Shown: piece after piece, positions 5,907 to 7,618 of the stretch | How positions within the stretch are numbered: the stretch's first letter is position 1 | Layout: each line of letters begins with the position of its first letter | DNA from: an uncultured Clostridia bacterium | GTDB lineage: Bacteria; Bacillota; Clostridia; Christensenellales; Borkfalkiaceae | Direction of reading: 5' to 3' | NCBI GenBank assembly: GCA_944354085.1 | Contig: CALVPW010000121.1 | Location: forward strand, 1 to 7,618 | DNA length: 7,618 bases | Notes under the pieces: generated by a model | Seen by the model: only the letters and a program-made list of their open reading frames with translations | Told to the model about the DNA's origin: nothing | Database searches by the model: none | Program-made: the position numbers and the translations under genes

Positions 5907-6680
5907 ATGCTTCTTACAGGTGATTATCATACGCATACCGTCTATTCGGACGGGAAGAACACGCTGGCGGAAAATTTCCGCCGCGCCAAAGAGGTCGGGC
6001 TCCGTGAGATCGGGTGTACGGAGCACGGCTTTTCGCATGTCTTTTTTGGGCTGCGACGCAAAAAATTGCCGCAGTATATCCGCGAACTGCGCGAAGCAGA
6101 GGCGGAGACGGGGGTGAAAGGGCTTTTGGGGCTCGAAAACAACCTCCGCGGCATCTCGGGACTGTGCGACTATACGGAGGCGGAACTGACGCAGTTCGAT
6201 CTCTATGTGATGGGCGTGCATGTGCTCGTCGATTACGAAAAGCTCCGCGACAGCAAACTCGGGCTGGGGAGCCTGCTGCGCACAAAGCTGCATGTAAGAC
6301 CTTCCAAAAGCCTCGTGCGGTACACGACGCAGGCATATATCAACGCCGTCAAGCGCAATCCGATCGATATTTTGGCGCATCTCAACTATATGTGCTTTGC
6401 CGATCCCGTCGAAGTCGCCAAATGCTGCCGCGACTACGGGACGTATCTGGAGATCAGTTCAAAAAAGCAGCATCTGACGGATGAGGAGCTCGCCGCCGTT
6501 GCGGATACGGGCGTCCGTTTCGTCATCGATTCCGACGCGCACGATATCGGGCGCATCGGCGATACCCGTCTTGCCGAAGCGCAGATCGCCCGCGTGGGCA
6601 TCCCGTACGACCGTATCGACAACATCGAGGGGCGTTTGCCCGACTTTCGGCTGGCGCGCTGGAAGCGCGAACACGCGTAA
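5907..6680 (+). CDS. PHP-domain metal-dependent phosphoesterase
   Basis: 257 residues, one PHP domain of the YcdX/histidinol-phosphatase-like type. All metal-ligand motifs expected of a trinuclear PHP site can be seen: DYHTHTVYSDG (His8, His10, Asp15), CTEHG (His40), GLENN (Glu77), GVHVL (His105), LAHLN (His158), LEISS (Glu182) and IDSDAHD (Asp210, His212). It should therefore be an active phosphoesterase; the substrate cannot be read from sequence. Histidinol phosphate is possible, but no his genes are near. The ATG 5907 start has only a weak ribosome binding site, and no other start codon lies between it and the murB stop, so translation may depend on ribosomes leaving murB. PHP genes at this place next to murB and whiA are familiar from Clostridia. 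whiA starts 10 bases after its stop. Confidence 0.92.
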   Translation: MLLTGDYHTHTVYSDGKNTLAENFRRAKEVGLREIGCTEHGFSHVFFGLRRKKLPQYIRELREAEAETGVKGLLGLENNLRGISGLCDYTEAELTQFDLYVMGVHVLVDYEKLRDSKLGLGSLLRTKLHVRPSKSLVRYTTQAYINAVKRNPIDILAHLNYMCFADPVEVAKCCRDYGTYLEISSKKQHLTDEELAAVADTGVRFVIDSDAHDIGRIGDTRLAEAQIARVGIPYDRIDNIEGRLPDFRLARWKREHA

Positions 6681-6690
6681 GGGGGCGGAC

Positions 6691-7581
6691 ATGAATTTTA
6701 CGGGCGAGATACGGCGCGATCTTTTGGCGCGCTTTCCCGCGAGCCGCGCGGGCGCGGCTGCCGCGCTCGCAGCCATCCTTTCCACCTGCGGCGCGCGCAA
6801 AGAGGACGGGTTCGAGGTCGTGAGCGAGAACGAACGCGTCGCCGAATATTTTTTGCGCCTCGTGGAGGTCTTCGGCGTGCGTCCCGAACTTGCGGGAGCC
6901 TCGCGCGATCCCAAACGCAGGCGGGACAAGCTCGTCTTTTATTGCGGCGGCGAGGAGGGGATGCGCATCGTAAGGATGACGCGGTCGCTGCGCGAACATC
7001 TTGCGGAGGACGAGGAGGCGGCGCTCTGCTATCTTCGGGCGGCGTTCGTCGGCGGCGGGAGCTGTACCCTCCCCAAGGACGGTTCTTCCACGGGCTATCA
7101 CTTTGAATGCGTGTTCTCGTCGCAGACGCGGGCGGAGGAGTATTGCGAGCTCCTCTCCGCCTTTGAACTTTTTTGCAAGCTCGTGCCGCGCGGCGATAAA
7201 TTCGTGTGCTACGTAAAGAGCCGCGAGGCGATCTCCGATCTTTTGTCCGTGCTCGGCGCGGAAGGCGCGCTCAAAAAATTGCAGCAGGTCTCCGCCCGCC
7301 GCGAGGAAAACAACAATCAGAACCGCATCCTCAACTGCATGGCGGGCAATGCCGATAAAGCGGCGATCGCCTCCGCCGCGCAGACGCTGGCGGTGCGTAC
7401 GCTGCAGCAAGAGGGCAGGCTCGCGCGGCTGAGCCCGCAGCTCAAAGAGAGTGCCGAGGCGCGTTTGCGTCATCCCACGCTCTCTCTTTCAGAACTTGCC
7501 GATCTGCTCGGCGTGAGCAAGGGCGGGCTCAATCACAGGATGCGAAAGCTCATGCAGCTTTACGAGGAAACACGATCATGA
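6691..7581 (+). CDS. whiA: DNA-binding protein WhiA
   Basis: 296 residues, close to the 300-315 usual in Firmicutes. WhiA is a sporulation/cell-division-linked DNA-binding protein conserved in Gram-positives. The order of parts fits: the WhiA N-terminal region (FTGEIRRDLLARFP, then ILSTCGARKEDG), a LAGLIDADG-homing-endonuclease-like core at about 113-190 opening with YLRAAFVGGGSCTLPKDG, the RREENNNQNRILNC block, and a C-terminal helix-turn-helix at about 258-287 (SLSELADLLGVSKGGLNHRM). The core has Gly where a homing enzyme has its catalytic Asp, as in other WhiA proteins, so it should bind but not cut DNA. The start is ATG 6691, preceded by GGGGGCGG; a longer in-frame reading from 6481 overlaps the PHP gene and is rejected. 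Its stop overlaps the dnaE start (ATGA), suggesting coupled translation. Confidence 0.95.
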   Translation: MNFTGEIRRDLLARFPASRAGAAAALAAILSTCGARKEDGFEVVSENERVAEYFLRLVEVFGVRPELAGASRDPKRRRDKLVFYCGGEEGMRIVRMTRSLREHLAEDEEAALCYLRAAFVGGGSCTLPKDGSSTGYHFECVFSSQTRAEEYCELLSAFELFCKLVPRGDKFVCYVKSREAISDLLSVLGAEGALKKLQQVSARREENNNQNRILNCMAGNADKAAIASAAQTLAVRTLQQEGRLARLSPQLKESAEARLRHPTLSLSELADLLGVSKGGLNHRMRKLMQLYEETRS

Positions 7582-7618
7582 CGGATTTCGTACATCTCCA
7601 TCTGCATACCGAATACAG
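7578..7618 (+). CDS. dnaE: DNA polymerase III alpha subunit DnaE, first 13 codons (3' end outside window)
   Basis: ATG 7578 opens MTDFVHLHLHTEY, the usual start of bacterial DnaE: the PHP domain with its FVHLHxHxEYS motif. It overlaps the whiA stop by 4 bases (ATGA), with a GAGG site 10 bases upstream. whiA-dnaE is a known clostridial gene order, which supports the call despite the short piece. Another PHP protein cannot be fully excluded. Confidence 0.8.
   Translation, partial: MTDFVHLHLHTEY

Noticed and set aside
6523..7473. Minus-strand open frame (316 codons) opposite PHP and whiA
   Set aside because: It spans two well-supported genes on the other strand and resembles no protein family.

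Overview
The window reads as a piece of chromosome from an anaerobic, fermentative Gram-positive bacterium of the Clostridia. The signs are a fused aldehyde/alcohol dehydrogenase, a monomeric [FeFe] hydrogenase, WhiA next to a PHP protein and MurB, strong Shine-Dalgarno sites (GGAGG type), consensus sigma-A promoters, GTG/TTG start codons and oligo-T terminators. Coding regions are GC-rich, especially at third positions, so a GC-rich gut-type lineage (for example Christensenellales or Oscillospirales) is plausible, but that placement is inference.

Left part (1-3280, + strand): the C-terminal 526 residues of AdhE, then a hydrogenase gene of the group B type. A hairpin without a real T-tract separates them, and no promoter is visible in the gap, so they look like one redox unit: AdhE re-oxidises NADH by making ethanol and the hydrogenase disposes of electrons from reduced ferredoxin as H2. 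After the hydrogenase come a promoter-like sequence overlapped by a perfect 11-bp inverted repeat, with no gene downstream, and then a perfect 32-nt palindrome that serves as a two-way terminator.

Middle (3290-4035): rplI (ribosomal protein bL9) is the only gene on the minus strand and has its own near-consensus promoter. Divergent from it is a 51-codon cysteine-rich DUF1540 gene with a strong ribosome binding site and its own terminator.

Right part (4070-7618, + strand): a membrane-anchored solute-binding-protein-like gene with no transporter partners, then murB, a PHP-domain phosphoesterase, whiA and the first codons of dnaE. Gaps are short or overlapping from murB on, so these are probably co-transcribed. 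This resembles the clostridial murB-PHP-rapZ-yvcK-whiA-dnaE neighbourhood, but rapZ and yvcK are not here. The cluster joins wall precursor synthesis (MurB), a division-linked DNA-binding protein (WhiA) and replication (DnaE).

No mobile element, CRISPR array, tRNA or rRNA was seen, and no intergenic stretch exceeds 300 bases. Nothing here proves a new system. The best candidates for a second look are the promoter/operator-like element facing a terminator (3188-3280), the cysteine-rich N-terminus of the hydrogenase, the cysteine at the MurB proton-donor position, and the orphan solute-binding-like gene.
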